From Methylobacteriaceae bacterium (GTDB lineage: Bacteria; Pseudomonadota; Alphaproteobacteria; Rhizobiales; Beijerinckiaceae), in the NCBI GenBank assembly GCA_947444195.1, contig CANEZL010000007.1, positions 68,235 through 132,234 of the forward strand: 64,000 nucleotides of DNA. Reading direction: 5' to 3'. Below are positions 36,180 through 44,946 of the stretch, piece after piece; position 1 is the first letter of the stretch, and each line of letters begins with the position of its first letter. The position numbers and the translations under genes are program-made. The notes under the pieces are model-generated. The model worked only from the letters and a program-made list of their open reading frames with translations, was not told the origin of the DNA and ran no database searches.

Positions 36180-37394
36180 TCACTGCGCCAGCTGCCCGAC
36201 GCTGAGGATCGCGCCCATCACCGAGACGATGAGGCCGCCGATGAGGCCGCCGATGAGGATCGTCACCAGCGGCGTGAGCAGGGCGAGGAGGCGGTCGATG
36301 CGCTGGCGGGTCTGGGTCTCGTGCATCTCGGCGGCATGCGTCAGCACGCTGGCGAGGCGGTTCACCTGCTCGCCGCTGGCGATCAGGTTGAGGGTGGAGG
36401 GGGCGTAGGGCCGCAGGGGCGCGAGGCCCGCGGCGAGGCTGCTGCCCTCGGTGAGGCGGCGCCCCGCCTCTTCCAGGGCCTGCCGGAACACCTGGTTTCC
36501 GGCGAGGGGGCGAGTGGCCGCCACCGCGTCCGGAATCGGCACCTCGGCCTGGAGCAGCGTGCCGAGCACCCGGCAGATCCGGCCAAGCTCGACCCCGACC
36601 ACGATCTCGCGGACGAGGGGCAGGCGGAGCGCGAGCCGCGCACGGGCGGCCGCGAAGGCGGGCGCGGGCCAGGCGCGGGCGAGGGCGGCGGCGAACAGCC
36701 CGGTTCCGGCGAGGAGCCAGGGCCACCACGCGCCGAAGCCCGCGCCGAGGGCGGCGGCCGCGCGGATCGCGAAGGGCGGCGCCTGGCCGGTGCCCTCGAA
36801 GAGCGGGGCCAGCGCCGGCACCAGCACCCCGACGATCATCGCCACCGTGCCGATCGCCATCAGGACGAGGAGCGCCGGATAGATCATCGACGAGACGAGA
36901 TGGCGGCGCACCGCGTCGCGCCGCTCGATCGAGCCGGTCAGCGAGCCGATCACGTCGACGAGGGTGCCGGTGGCCTCGCCCGCCCGCACGATGTCGACCA
37001 TGTCGCGGGGGAAGGCCTGGGGGTGGGCCGCCATCGCCCGCGACAGGGCGGCGCCGCCGACGACCCGTTCGAGGATGTCGGCGAGGACGGGGCGCAGGGC
37101 GGGGCCGGCCTGCCGCTCCACGAGGCGCAGGGCCCGGTCCACCGTGAGCCCGGCGCCGAGCAGTGTGCCGAACTCCCGGAGGAAGGCGAGGCGGGCGGCG
37201 TCGTTCACCCGGTCGCGGCCGAACAGGTCGCGCCGCCAGAAGGCCACGGGCCGGCCCGAGACCGGGTCGATGGCGAAGACCTGCAGCCCGTCCGCGCGCA
37301 GTTGCGCCACGGCGCGCTGGCGGCTCTGGGCCTCGATACGGCCGGCCCGCGTCGCCCCGTCCGCCGCGTAGGCCCTGTAGGCGAAGCTCGGCAT
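36180..37394 (-). CDS. gspF: Type II secretion inner membrane platform protein GspF
   Basis: A 404-residue protein with the GspF/PilC double-domain architecture: two helical cytoplasmic domains (about 70-195 and 275-395) and membrane segments near 170-195, 225-245 and 375-400. It begins MPSFAYRAYAADGATRAGRI, a usual N-terminus. It forms the inner-membrane platform that works with the GspE ATPase to build the pseudopilus. Its ATG shares one base with the gspE stop (TGATG), so the two are coupled. Confidence 0.9.
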   Translation of the reverse strand: MPSFAYRAYAADGATRAGRIEAQSRQRAVAQLRADGLQVFAIDPVSGRPVAFWRRDLFGRDRVNDAARLAFLREFGTLLGAGLTVDRALRLVERQAGPALRPVLADILERVVGGAALSRAMAAHPQAFPRDMVDIVRAGEATGTLVDVIGSLTGSIERRDAVRRHLVSSMIYPALLVLMAIGTVAMIVGVLVPALAPLFEGTGQAPPFAIRAAAALGAGFGAWWPWLLAGTGLFAAALARAWPAPAFAAARARLALRLPLVREIVVGVELGRICRVLGTLLQAEVPIPDAVAATRPLAGNQVFRQALEEAGRRLTEGSSLAAGLAPLRPYAPSTLNLIASGEQVNRLASVLTHAAEMHETQTRQRIDRLLALLTPLVTILIGGLIGGLIVSVMGAILSVGQLAQ

Positions 37395-39124
37395 CAGACC
37401 TGCCCTTCCAGCACGCGGCCGACCTCGTCGAGGGTGGTGTCGCCGGAAAGCACCCGGGCGCGGCCGGTCTCGGCGAGGGTGGCCATGCCGGCGGCGCGCG
37501 CCGCCTCGGCGATGGCGGTCTCGCCGCGCCGGTCGGCGATGAGGCCGCGCAGGCCCGCATCCAGCGGCATGATCTCCGAGACGACCATGCGGCCGCGATA
37601 GCCGCTGCCGTTGCAGGCCGGGCAGCCGCGGGCGCGCTTGAGGGTGAGGGGCGCGTCGGGCCCGACGCGCAGGCGCAGGCGCTCGCTCTCGCTGGCCGGG
37701 GAGGGGGACGCGCAATCCGTGCAGAGGCGGCGCACGAGGCGCTGGGCGACGACGCCGTTCAGCGTGGCGGCGATGAGGTAGGGCTCGACGCCCATGTCCA
37801 TCAGCCGGGTCACGCTGGCCGGGGCGGAATTGGTGTGCAGGGTCGAGATCACGAGATGGCCCGTGAGCGAGGCCTGCACCGCGATCCGCGCGGTCTCGCC
37901 GTCGCGGATCTCGCCGACCATGACCACGTCCGGATCCTGGCGCAGGATGGAGCGGAGCGCCGCCGCGAAGTCGAGGCCGATGCCGGGATGGGCCTGGACC
38001 TGGTTGACCCCCGCCATCCGGTACTCCACCGGATCCTCGACGGTGACGACCTTGAGGTGCGGCCCGTTGATCCGCCGGAGCGCCGCGTACAGCGTCGTGG
38101 TCTTGCCGGAGCCGGTGGGGCCGGTGACGAGGACGAGCCCGTTGGGCTTGCCCGTCATCGCCTCGATGCGGGCGATGGCGGGCGCGTCGAAGCCGAGGGT
38201 GCCGAAATCCTCCACCCGGCGCGAGCCGTCGAGGACGCGCAGCACCACGCTCTCGCCGTGGGCGGTGGGCAGGGTCGAGACGCGGATGTCCACGTCCTGG
38301 CCGCGGTCGGGCGCCTTCATGCGCCCGTCCTGCGGCAGGCGCCGCTCGGCGATGTTGAGGCCGGCCTGGATCTTGATGCGGGTGGTGAGGGCGAGCTGCA
38401 CGGATTTCGCCAGGCGCTCGGCCTCCACGAGCACGCCGTCGACCCGGTAGCGCACGCGCATGTCGGCCTCCTCCGCCTCCAGGTGGATGTCGGAGGCCTG
38501 GAGCTCGAAGGCCTTGCGCACGAGGCGGGCGGCGAGGCGCACGATGGGGGCCTGGCTCGCCACGTCCGCGAGGCGGGCGACGTCGTCGTCGGCCCCGCTC
38601 TCCTCCATCTCGGCCGCGTCGCCGTAGACGGCGCGGTGGGCCCGCTCGAACTGGCCGGGGCCGACGAGGCGGCGCTCCACCCGCCGGTCGGCGAGATGCT
38701 CCAGCGCCGCCGGGATCTCGGCATCGAAGGGATCGACCACCGCGACGAGGAGGCAGTCGGGCTCGGCGGCGAGCGGCAGCACCCGGGCGCGGGCGCAGTA
38801 ATCGGGCCCGAGCGCCTCCGGCAGGACCGGGCCGCCCGGCAGCTCCGCCTCGCTCAGGATCGCGAGCCCGGTCGCCTCCGAGAGCACGGTGAGCAGGCTC
38901 GCCTCGTGCACGAGGCCCATCTCGGTGAGCAGGAGCGGCAGGGGGCGCCGGCCCGGCGCGTCGAGGGCGGCGAGCGCCCGCTCGTGGCCGACCCCGTCGA
39001 GGGCCCGGATCTCGGCGAGGTGATCGACGAAGGCGCGCAGGTGGCCGTCGCGGTCGCGGCCGGCCTCGCGCCGGTCGGCGCGCACGCGCCGCGGCCGCGT
39101 CTTCGATCCCCAGATGCTCAGCAT
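37394..39124 (-). CDS. gspE: Type II secretion ATPase GspE
   Basis: A 576-residue secretion ATPase with an N-terminal GspE/PilB domain (about 40-170) and a C-terminal ATPase. The Walker A motif is GPTGSGKTTTLY, the Asp box VVTVEDPVEYRM, the Walker B region VVMVGEIRDGETA and the His box HLVISTLHTNSA. A four-cysteine zinc site (CTDC and CPAC) is present. The enzyme powers pseudopilus assembly from the cytoplasm. The ATG at 39124 is chosen since upstream frame overlaps the divergent promoter region. Together with gspF it forms the leftward arm of the cluster. Confidence 0.92.
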   Translation of the reverse strand: MLSIWGSKTRPRRVRADRREAGRDRDGHLRAFVDHLAEIRALDGVGHERALAALDAPGRRPLPLLLTEMGLVHEASLLTVLSEATGLAILSEAELPGGPVLPEALGPDYCARARVLPLAAEPDCLLVAVVDPFDAEIPAALEHLADRRVERRLVGPGQFERAHRAVYGDAAEMEESGADDDVARLADVASQAPIVRLAARLVRKAFELQASDIHLEAEEADMRVRYRVDGVLVEAERLAKSVQLALTTRIKIQAGLNIAERRLPQDGRMKAPDRGQDVDIRVSTLPTAHGESVVLRVLDGSRRVEDFGTLGFDAPAIARIEAMTGKPNGLVLVTGPTGSGKTTTLYAALRRINGPHLKVVTVEDPVEYRMAGVNQVQAHPGIGLDFAAALRSILRQDPDVVMVGEIRDGETARIAVQASLTGHLVISTLHTNSAPASVTRLMDMGVEPYLIAATLNGVVAQRLVRRLCTDCASPSPASESERLRLRVGPDAPLTLKRARGCPACNGSGYRGRMVVSEIMPLDAGLRGLIADRRGETAIAEAARAAGMATLAETGRARVLSGDTTLDEVGRVLEGQV

Positions 39125-39172
39125 GGGCCGGCCCCCGCCCGTCGCGTGGACGCGACCGACCCACTGTGCGGA

Positions 39173-39209
39173 TCGGCCCTTAAGCAGAGGGAAACGTCGG
39201 CCCTTTAAG
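39173..39209. promoter_or_regulatory. Direct repeat in the divergent gspE/gspL control region
   Basis: TCGGCCCTTAAG (39173-39184) and TCGGCCCTTTAAG (39197-39209) repeat with starts 24 bases apart, about two helical turns, in the 117-base gap between divergent gspE and gspL. This arrangement fits a shared operator, but no regulator family is indicated. Confidence 0.4.
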
Positions 39210-39241
39210 ACAGTGCGGGCGAACCCCGCCGGAAGCCGAGA

Positions 39242-40297
39242 GTGAGCCGACCCACCGTGAGCGTGAAGTCCGTGCTGTCGCCCATCCAGGCGCCGCTGCG
39301 CCAGGGCTTCGATGCGGCGGCGCATCTCCTCGGCTTCACCGAGGTCCGCACCGACCGCGACCCGGCGCTGCTGACGATCCGCCTCGGCCCTCCCGGCGAG
39401 GCGGCCCTCGCCGTCATCGACCGGCGGGACGGGCAGCACCGCACCGACCGCCTCGATGCCGGGGCGGAGGATCTCGCCGAGCGGCTCGCGGCGATCCGCG
39501 GCGGACGGGCGGGCCTGCGGGTCCGCATCCTGGTCGACCCCGCCCTGTGCTTCGTGCGCAGCCTGGACCTGCCGGGCGCCGCGCTGCCCCAGATGCGCGC
39601 GGTGCTGGCCCAGGAACTCGAGGCCGCGACCCCCTTCCGCGCCGATCAGGTCCTCAGCGACTGGTACGTCGAGGGAGAGGACACGGCCGCGCGCTCGTTA
39701 CGCGTGCGCCACGTCGTGCTGAAGCGCGCGCGGCTCGATCCGCTGCTGGCCACGCTCGCCCGCGCCGGACTCGTCGCGGGTCAGGTCGCTGTGGGGCCCG
39801 CCGAGGACCGGACCATGCCGGTGGATCTCCTCACGGGGGGCCACCGCACCCTGCCGGGCCTGCTGCGGGGGGCCGGCACGGGCAACCTGCTCCTCATGGC
39901 CGGCGCCCTGCTGCTGCTGCTCGGCGCCTTCTTCGGGCTGCGCCAGCATCAGGAGGCGCGCCTGCGCACCCTCGACGACGCCTTCGTGGCGGCGCGCCGG
40001 GCCGCGGGGCCGCCGCCGCCGCCCGCCGTGCAGGCCGGCATCGCGGCGATCCTGGCCGAGCGGGGGCCGCCCCTCGGCCGGACCTGGGACGCGCTCGCCG
40101 CCGCCCTGCCGGACACCGTCTCCGCGCAGAGCCTGCGCCTGACCGGGGAGGGGCTGGACCTGACCCTGACGGGCCCGGACCCGCAGGCGGCGCTCGCAGC
40201 CCTCGGGACCATCCCCGGATTCGGCCCCCCGATCCTGCGCGAGGCGGCCGGCACGCGCATCGTGGTCGCGCTGCCCCGGACGGAGGCGCGCCGGTGA
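39242..40297 (+). CDS. gspL: Type II secretion protein GspL (PilN-like C-terminus)
   Basis: A 351-residue protein with an actin-like cytoplasmic domain (about 1-200; FVRSLDLPGAALPQ), one membrane segment (about 212-232) and a small periplasmic ferredoxin-like domain (about 240-350) of PilN type. GspL links the GspE ATPase to the inner-membrane platform. The start is GTG 39242; GTG 39257 is an alternative. It opens the gspL-M-C-like operon. Confidence 0.78.
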   Translation: MSRPTVSVKSVLSPIQAPLRQGFDAAAHLLGFTEVRTDRDPALLTIRLGPPGEAALAVIDRRDGQHRTDRLDAGAEDLAERLAAIRGGRAGLRVRILVDPALCFVRSLDLPGAALPQMRAVLAQELEAATPFRADQVLSDWYVEGEDTAARSLRVRHVVLKRARLDPLLATLARAGLVAGQVAVGPAEDRTMPVDLLTGGHRTLPGLLRGAGTGNLLLMAGALLLLLGAFFGLRQHQEARLRTLDDAFVAARRAAGPPPPPAVQAGIAAILAERGPPLGRTWDALAAALPDTVSAQSLRLTGEGLDLTLTGPDPQAALAALGTIPGFGPPILREAAGTRIVVALPRTEARR

Positions 40298-40318
40298 GGA
40301 CGCGTCCGATCCACCGCT

Positions 40319-40402
40319 CCGTCATTCCGGGCCGCACGGTGAGCGAGTCCGAACTCCGGGAGCACCGCTGCCCCCGCCCCCCGCTGCCCCGCGATGACCG
40401 GG
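40319..40402 (-). repeat. Shortened dispersed element between gspL and gspM
   Basis: About 84 bases begin CCGTCATTCCGGGCCGC and end near GCGATGACCGG, matching the two inner ends of the palindromic element with most of its middle missing. The matching left half continues as GAGCGAGTCCGAACTCCGG. The repeat contains no stop codon in the gspM frame. Confidence 0.6.
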
Positions 40403-40506
40403 CGGCGACCGACGCGAGCCCCCCGCCCGCGGGAGGCCGTGCGGATGGCGAAGGCGGATCCGCGGCGGAGCCCGCCGGCCGCCGAGAACCCGCGATCGGA
40501 ACGGAC

Positions 40507-41040
40507 ATGAGATCGCTCCTCGAGGCGGTTCCCCGCCCGCTCCTCGCCGGTCTCGCGGGGCTCGGCCTCGCCCTCGCCCTGGCGGTGGGGCCCGTGCTGG
40601 AGGCGGTCGAGGCGCAGGGATCGGTCGCCGAGGCGCGCGCGCGCCTCGTCCGGGCGCAGGCGGCGGCCGCGCGCGTGCCGGTCCCGCCGCCCCTCGTCGG
40701 GGCGGATGCGGACGCCCTGGTCGCGGCCTTCCGCGCCCGCCTCGAAGGGCTCGCGGCCGAGCGCGCCGCCCTGCTCACGGAGGCCGAGATCCAGCCCGAT
40801 CCCGCCCGCCCCGCCCTGCCGCGCCTGCGCGCCGCCTTCCGCGGCACGGCCGAGGGCCTGCACGGGCTGGTGCACGCCCTGGAGAGCGAGGCGCCCCTGA
40901 TGGTGATCGAGGAGGCCGATCTCGGCGTCGAGCGCCCGGCCGATCCCGAGATCGGGCGCGGGACGGTGATGCGCCTCGGCCTCGTCGTCCGGGGCGTCCT
41001 CCTGCCCGCCAAGCCCGAGGCCGGGAGTTCGTCCCCGTGA
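40507..41040 (+). CDS. gspM: Type II secretion protein GspM-like
   Basis: A 177-residue bitopic membrane protein with one N-terminal segment (about 13-33), a short coiled coil and a ferredoxin-like periplasmic domain. It pairs with GspL in the inner-membrane platform. The ATG at 40507 gives a usual N-terminus. However, the frame is open back to a GTG at 40294 that overlaps the gspL stop (GTGA), which would add 71 residues read through the repeat element; which start is used is unclear. Its stop overlaps the next gene (GTGA). Confidence 0.72.
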   Translation: MRSLLEAVPRPLLAGLAGLGLALALAVGPVLEAVEAQGSVAEARARLVRAQAAAARVPVPPPLVGADADALVAAFRARLEGLAAERAALLTEAEIQPDPARPALPRLRAAFRGTAEGLHGLVHALESEAPLMVIEEADLGVERPADPEIGRGTVMRLGLVVRGVLLPAKPEAGSSSP

Positions 41041-41549
41041 AGCCGCTGCGCCAGATCCTCGCCGGGACCGGACGCGGCCCCCGGGCGGCCTTCGGGCTCG
41101 GGGCGGCGGCGCTGGCCGCCGTCCTCGCCTGGCCCGTCGATGGCGGACCCGCCCCGCCGCCGCGGGCGCCCGCTCCGGTGCCCGCTCCGGGCGATATGGC
41201 GGCGCTGCGCCGGCCGCTGTTCGATCCGGGCCGGCGCGCCTGGAGCGCCGCGGGGAGCCGCGCGGCGCTGCTCGCGGGCGATCCGCCCCGGCCGATCCTG
41301 ACCGTGCGCGGCATCCTCATCGACGGCGCCTCGGCGCGCGCGCTCATCGACGACGGCGCGCAGACCTGGCTCGCCCGCGGCGAGGGACGGGGCGACTGGC
41401 GGATCACCGCGATCGCCCGGGACCGCGTCACGGTCACGCAAGGGGAGCGGCTCTACACGGCCGACCTCCTCGGCCCCCCCGCGACCCTGCGGCCGGTCGG
41501 GGCGCGGCCCGCGCCGGACGGGGACGCGCCGCCCGCCCTGCGGCGCTGA
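41037..41549 (+). CDS. GspC-like type II secretion protein without PDZ domain
   Basis: A 170-residue protein with an N-terminal membrane segment (about 16-34), a Pro-rich linker (about 36-52) and an HR-type beta domain (about 80-145; ILTVRGILIDGASARALIDD). This is the layout of GspC, which connects the inner platform to the secretin, but the usual C-terminal PDZ or coiled-coil region is missing. GTG 41037 overlaps the gspM stop by four bases. PilP-like or GspN-like naming is also possible. Confidence 0.65.
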   Translation: MKPLRQILAGTGRGPRAAFGLGAAALAAVLAWPVDGGPAPPPRAPAPVPAPGDMAALRRPLFDPGRRAWSAAGSRAALLAGDPPRPILTVRGILIDGASARALIDDGAQTWLARGEGRGDWRITAIARDRVTVTQGERLYTADLLGPPATLRPVGARPAPDGDAPPALRR

Positions 41550-41602
41550 GCGCCGCGGCGCCTCAGGATGAGGTCGAGCCTCGGAAAGAACCGAGCCCGC
41601 TC

Positions 41603-43927
41603 TCAGTCCACCATCCGGCGCAGGATGCCCTCGGAGCCCGTCGGCGCGGCGGCGAGCGGCGGGGGTGGCGCAACCGGGCGCACCGGCATCATGGTGCGCA
41701 GCTGCTGGCGGAAATCCTCGGCGATGCGGTCGGCCTCGACCGTGCCGCGGATCACCCGCGGGCGGATGAAGACGAGGAGTTCGGTGCGCACCCTTCCATC
41801 CACCCGGTTGCGGAAGGCGGGGCCGACGAGGGGCAGGTCGCCGAGCACGGGCACGGCCTCGTTCGTGATCTGCGCCTTCTCCTGCACCATGCCGCCGATG
41901 GCGAGGCTGTGCCCGTCCCGCACGGCGACGCTGGTGGCGACCCGGCGCTGGCGGATCGTCGGCGAGTTGATCGAGGAGGTCGTGGTGGGCACCACGTCGC
42001 TGACCTCCTGGTTGATGTCGAGCACCACGAGGCCGTTCTTGTTGACCCGCGGCGTCACCGAGAGGATGACGCCGGTATCCTTCAACTCGATCTCGTTGAG
42101 GATCGGCGCGTTGCTGGAGAGCGCGCTCTGGCCCGACTGCTTCACGATCGGCACCTGATCGCCGATCTGGAGCTTGGCCGTGCGGTTGTCGAGCACGGTG
42201 ATGTTGGGCGACGAGATCACGTTGATGCGCGTCACGCCCCGCAGGGCGTTGAGCACCACGTTGAAGTCCGAGGCGTTGAGCAGGTAGTTGAAGCCCGGCA
42301 CGCCGCGCGCGGCGGCCGTGACCAGCCCGCCGACGCCGCCGAGGTTGTTCTGCTTCGCGAACGCGTCCGAACCGCTGCTGGCGAGGTTGAGGCGGTCGCC
42401 GTTCTGCTTCAGGAACCACTGCACGCCGAATTGCAGGGTGTCGTTCAGGGTCACCTCGGCGATGACGGTCTCGAGCAGCACCTGCGTCGGCATCGCGTCG
42501 AGGCGACCGAGGATGCGCAGGATCTTGTCGTACTGGTTGCGCGTCGCCGAGATGACGAGGCTGTTGTTGGCGTCGTCGGCCACGATGCCCACGGCGTCCC
42601 GCCGCATCCCGTTGGGGCCGTTGCCGGTCATGCCGTAGCCGGGATCGGCCGCGCCGCCGTAGCCGCCACCGAAGGTGCCGCCGAGGCCCGCGCTTCCGTA
42701 CCCGCCGCCGAGCCCGGCCTGCCCGATGGCGCCCGGCCCGGCCCCGCCGGCACCGGGGCCCGGGGATCCGAAGACCCCGCCGGCCTGGCTGCCCAGCGCG
42801 CCGCTGGGCGCCCCCGGGCCGCCCGGACCCAAGCCCGGACCCGCACCGAGGCCTCCCGCCGTCCCGAGGCCGCCCGCGGCCCCGAGCCCGCCAGCGCCGC
42901 CGTAGCCGCCGCCATAGGTGCCGCCGCCGATCCCGCCCCCGTAGCCGCCCGCCGACATGCCGTAGGCACCGCCCATCTCCGCGGCGACGACGCCCTGGAG
43001 GACGGCGGCGAGTTCCTTGGCCGAGCGGTTCTGGATCCGGTAGACGAAGAGCTGGCGCTCGCTCTCGGCGGCCACGCCCTCCAGCTGCTCTAGGAGGATC
43101 CGGGCGCGGTCGAGATAGGCGGCGCGCGAGCTCACGATCAGGATCGCGTTCAGGGCCTCGTTGGGCAGGAAGCGGATGACGTCGCTCGTGCCCAGGGTCT
43201 CGGACCCGAAGATCTGCGCGAGGTCGCGGGCGAGCGCGGCGGGGCTGGAACTGCGCACCGGCACCATGGCCGTCGACATGCCGCGCATCCAGTCCACGTC
43301 GAAGACCGCGATGGTCTGGCGCAGGGCCTGGATCTGCCCGGCATCCCCGGAGAGGACGAGGACGTTGCGGGCCCGGTCGGCCCGCAGCACCACCTCGCGG
43401 GGAGCCACGGTGCCGAGGATCGCCTGCATCTCGGTGGCCGAGATCCAGCGCAGGGGCACCACCACGGCGCCCGCTTCCGCACCCGCGCCCCGGACGGGCC
43501 GGATGTCGGGGCCGCCCGCGACCACGATCTGGGCGATGCGCCCGTGCCGGCGCAGGGCGAGGCCGCGGCTCGACAGCGCGGACTCGAACATGGCGAGGAG
43601 CACGTCGCGGCCGACCGGGCCGCCGGTCTGGAGGGTGATCGCGCCGGAGGCCTGCCCGTCCACGCTGTAGCCCCAGCCCAGGGCGTCGGCGAGCACGGCC
43701 TTGGCCGCCACGGGCAGCGGCACCTCGACGAGGTCGAGGCTGACCGGGCCGCCCGGGATCGGGGCCTGCCGCGCCGCGTCGCCTCCGACGAGGCTGTCGG
43801 TCCCGCGCAGGACGAGGCCGTGCTGGGCGCGGGCGGGGCCCACGGGGCGGACCGGCTCCGCGGCCATGGCGAAGAGCGGCCAGCCGCACAGGGCAGCGAC
43901 GGCGAGGACATGCGCATGTCGTGCCAC
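41603..43927 (-). CDS. gspD: Type II secretion outer membrane secretin GspD
   Basis: A 774-residue secretin. A signal peptide (about 1-22) leads to an N0 domain, then N1-N3 domains, and the C-terminal secretin barrel with VPIVKQSGQ, IELKDTGVILSVTPRVN and VPVLGDLPLVGPAFRN. A Gly-rich insertion of about 120 residues (roughly 319-437) interrupts the N-domain region. GTG 43927 opens a clean signal peptide; an upstream ATG at 43984 would add 19 residues. It forms the outer-membrane channel. It lies between gspC-like and gspG as a separate unit, flanked on both sides by short palindromes. No pilotin gene was seen. Confidence 0.9.
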   Translation of the reverse strand: MARHAHVLAVAALCGWPLFAMAAEPVRPVGPARAQHGLVLRGTDSLVGGDAARQAPIPGGPVSLDLVEVPLPVAAKAVLADALGWGYSVDGQASGAITLQTGGPVGRDVLLAMFESALSSRGLALRRHGRIAQIVVAGGPDIRPVRGAGAEAGAVVVPLRWISATEMQAILGTVAPREVVLRADRARNVLVLSGDAGQIQALRQTIAVFDVDWMRGMSTAMVPVRSSSPAALARDLAQIFGSETLGTSDVIRFLPNEALNAILIVSSRAAYLDRARILLEQLEGVAAESERQLFVYRIQNRSAKELAAVLQGVVAAEMGGAYGMSAGGYGGGIGGGTYGGGYGGAGGLGAAGGLGTAGGLGAGPGLGPGGPGAPSGALGSQAGGVFGSPGPGAGGAGPGAIGQAGLGGGYGSAGLGGTFGGGYGGAADPGYGMTGNGPNGMRRDAVGIVADDANNSLVISATRNQYDKILRILGRLDAMPTQVLLETVIAEVTLNDTLQFGVQWFLKQNGDRLNLASSGSDAFAKQNNLGGVGGLVTAAARGVPGFNYLLNASDFNVVLNALRGVTRINVISSPNITVLDNRTAKLQIGDQVPIVKQSGQSALSSNAPILNEIELKDTGVILSVTPRVNKNGLVVLDINQEVSDVVPTTTSSINSPTIRQRRVATSVAVRDGHSLAIGGMVQEKAQITNEAVPVLGDLPLVGPAFRNRVDGRVRTELLVFIRPRVIRGTVEADRIAEDFRQQLRTMMPVRPVAPPPPLAAAPTGSEGILRRMVD

Positions 43928-44313
43928 GTCCCTGTCGCTCCCCTCCCGCCCCTTCGGCAGTCGGCCCGACGCTAGAGGAAACATGGTTAACGATGCGTTG
44001 AATTCATTCGCGCGGGCCGGCCCGAAAGATCTCGCGGCCGGCGATACAGCGTCCGGTTGTATATCCTCCCTCGATCCGTGAACCGGCCGGGCGGATTCCG
44101 GAACGGGCGGCGCGGGGTGCCCGCGGAAGGCCCGCGAGGGGGAAGGTCGCGGGGCCTCGGCCTCCCGCGCGCGCCGGTCCGGGGCCCTGCCTCATCCCGA
44201 GCCGCCGCGTCGGCGGCCTCGGGATGAGGCCTCGGCACTTCAGGATGCGGCCGAGACCGGGACAGGCCGGAGGCGATCCCTCGCCCGGCCGGAAGACCTC
44301 GCCGGACGGGGCG
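43928..44313. other. Gene-free stretch between gspG and gspD
   Basis: About 386 bases. A strong imperfect hairpin spans 44189-44230 (GCCTCATCCCGAG pairing with CTCGGGATGAGGC, loop GCGTC), 84 bases after the gspG stop. It may terminate gspG transcription. A related sequence (CTTCAGGATGCGGCCGAG) follows, similar to one after the gspC-like gene. Confidence 0.55.
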
Positions 44314-44757
44314 TCAGTTGCTCGCCACGTCGGCCTGGTCGCCGCCGCCGCCGGCCTTGCCGTCCGCGCCGAGGGAATAGACCTCGTAGGGCGTGCCGCC
44401 GATGCCGGGCGAGCGGTAGAGATAGGCGTGCCCCCACGGATCGGTGAGCCCGCGGGCGTCGCGCACGTAGGGGCCGCGCCAGGTCGGCCCGGTGGGCTGC
44501 ACCAGCGCCTGGAGGCCCTGCTGGGTGGTGGGATAGGTTCCGAGATCGAGGTAGTAGAGCTCCACCGCCTGGGCGATGTTCTTGACCTGGATGCGGGCCG
44601 TCTCGCCCTTGGCGCGGCCGAGATAGCCCAGCACCTGCGGCGTCACCATCGTGGCGATCATGCCGATGATGGCCAGGACCACGAGCAGCTCGACCAGGGA
44701 GAAGCCCGCCTGATCGGCCCGGCGCCTCCTGCGGGCAGCGGTTGCGTGACGGAGCAT
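44314..44757 (-). CDS. gspG: Major pseudopilin GspG
   Basis: A 147-residue prepilin. A basic leader ends at Gly before FSLVELLVVLAIIGMIATMV, the class 3 prepilin cleavage and methylation site with Glu at position 5. The C-terminal domain has the GspG pattern LGTYPTTQQGLQALV and WRGPYVRD and a calcium-site-like GADGKAGGGGDQ. It polymerises into the pseudopilus that pushes substrates through GspD. It is a separate leftward gene divergent from the gspO-K operon. Confidence 0.92.
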   Translation of the reverse strand: MLRHATAARRRRRADQAGFSLVELLVVLAIIGMIATMVTPQVLGYLGRAKGETARIQVKNIAQAVELYYLDLGTYPTTQQGLQALVQPTGPTWRGPYVRDARGLTDPWGHAYLYRSPGIGGTPYEVYSLGADGKAGGGGDQADVASN

Positions 44758-44946
44758 TGTTCGTTCCGAGGTTGTGCTTGCGACGTCGGGCAGGATGGCG
44801 CGTCTTCCTTAAAGGACCGCCTCATCGCCGCTGCTCGACGCTGGAGGGCGCGCGCCTCCAGAGCATTCGTTTCGAGGTTTGTTATCGAATTCCTGCCAGG
44901 AACGGTGCAGGGCCGCCGCATTCCGGGTCCGGGCAGAGGAGAGATC

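Noticed and set aside
39894..43889. A 1331-codon open frame on the minus strand across gspM, gspC-like and gspD
   Set aside because: It lies in alternative frames of clear gsp genes and reads as an Arg/Pro/Gly-rich shadow.
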